48,078 nucleotides of DNA from positions 1 through 48,078 of the IMG/VR virus record IMGVR_UViG_3300020196_000067; one strand, written 5' to 3'. A program made the position numbers and the translations under genes. Shown here piece by piece: positions 48,050-48,078 of this stretch (the first letter of the stretch is position 1; each line of letters begins with the position of its first letter). This DNA comes from a virus. Under the pieces are notes generated by a model, which searched no databases, was not told where the DNA came from, and was given only the letters and a program-made list of their open reading frames with translations.

Positions 48050-48078
48050 ATGACCGTTAAGAATACACTTAACGGGGG
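48050..48078 (+). other. Hairpin at window end, possible gene start
   Basis: CCGTTAAG (48054-48061) pairs perfectly with CTTAACGG (48068-48075) around a six-base loop, followed by G residues to the end of the window. It may be the stem of a terminator whose T-tract is cut off. An open frame from the ATG at 48050 also runs off the end but has no ribosome site. Confidence 0.4.

Overview
The window is a densely coded, strongly A+T-rich stretch of a large tailed bacteriophage with a contractile, T4-like tail. All credible genes are on the + strand, with short gaps and several stop/start overlaps. The anchors for this reading are a gp25-type baseplate wedge protein followed by a gp6-type wedge protein, then a long run of virion, tail and fibre proteins. 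Near the right end there is a DnaG/gp61-type primase, and a RuvC-type resolvase lies inside the fibre genes. Most genes have AGGA/GGAG-type ribosome sites and a few sites look sigma70-like, but the host cannot be named from this sequence. I see no tRNA, rRNA, CRISPR, integrase, transposase or reverse transcriptase. No gap exceeds 160 bases.

Layout. (1) Bases 4-4459: a proline-rich unknown protein, gp25, gp6, and a protein with a DNRLRE-like beta region; this is the baseplate core. (2) 4462-16861: two giant proteins of 2705 and 1413 residues, each carrying a related 'GG-F' beta-propeller; the first also has two LamG-like regions and what looks like a CUB-like domain split by the propeller. (3) 16865-22589: three baseplate/tail-region proteins (323, 938 and 639 residues). 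(4) 22675-28681: a structural set I recognise from other large phages (313-, 369-, 73- and 325-residue proteins), interrupted by a 224-residue fibre-like gene, then a 671-residue protein made of an internal duplication. (5) 28803-45811: the fibre/adhesin locus. It holds paralogous fibre proteins sharing N-terminal stretches and a recurring module ending in IAVNE, LamG- and propeller-bearing fibres, two small coiled-coil genes and the resolvase. (6) 45853-end: primase and small genes, probably the start of a replication/early region.

How it works together. Regions 1-3 would build the baseplate. Region 4 supplies tail/neck structural parts. Region 5 supplies a large, modular set of receptor-binding or surface-decorating proteins. 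Its most striking feature is nested domain architecture: a small fibre domain (complete alone in the 121-residue protein at 43064) appears opened in both flanking genes to accept a beta-propeller, whose first blade is itself opened to accept a LamG domain. Regulation visible in the sequence includes two rho-independent terminators, a repeated intergenic motif ACTATTTATTA, a pair of homologous structured leaders before the 28803 and 30365 genes, and sigma70-like promoters placed so close to the resolvase and primase start codons that their mRNAs may be leaderless. All domain names rest on reading motifs by eye; no database search was run.
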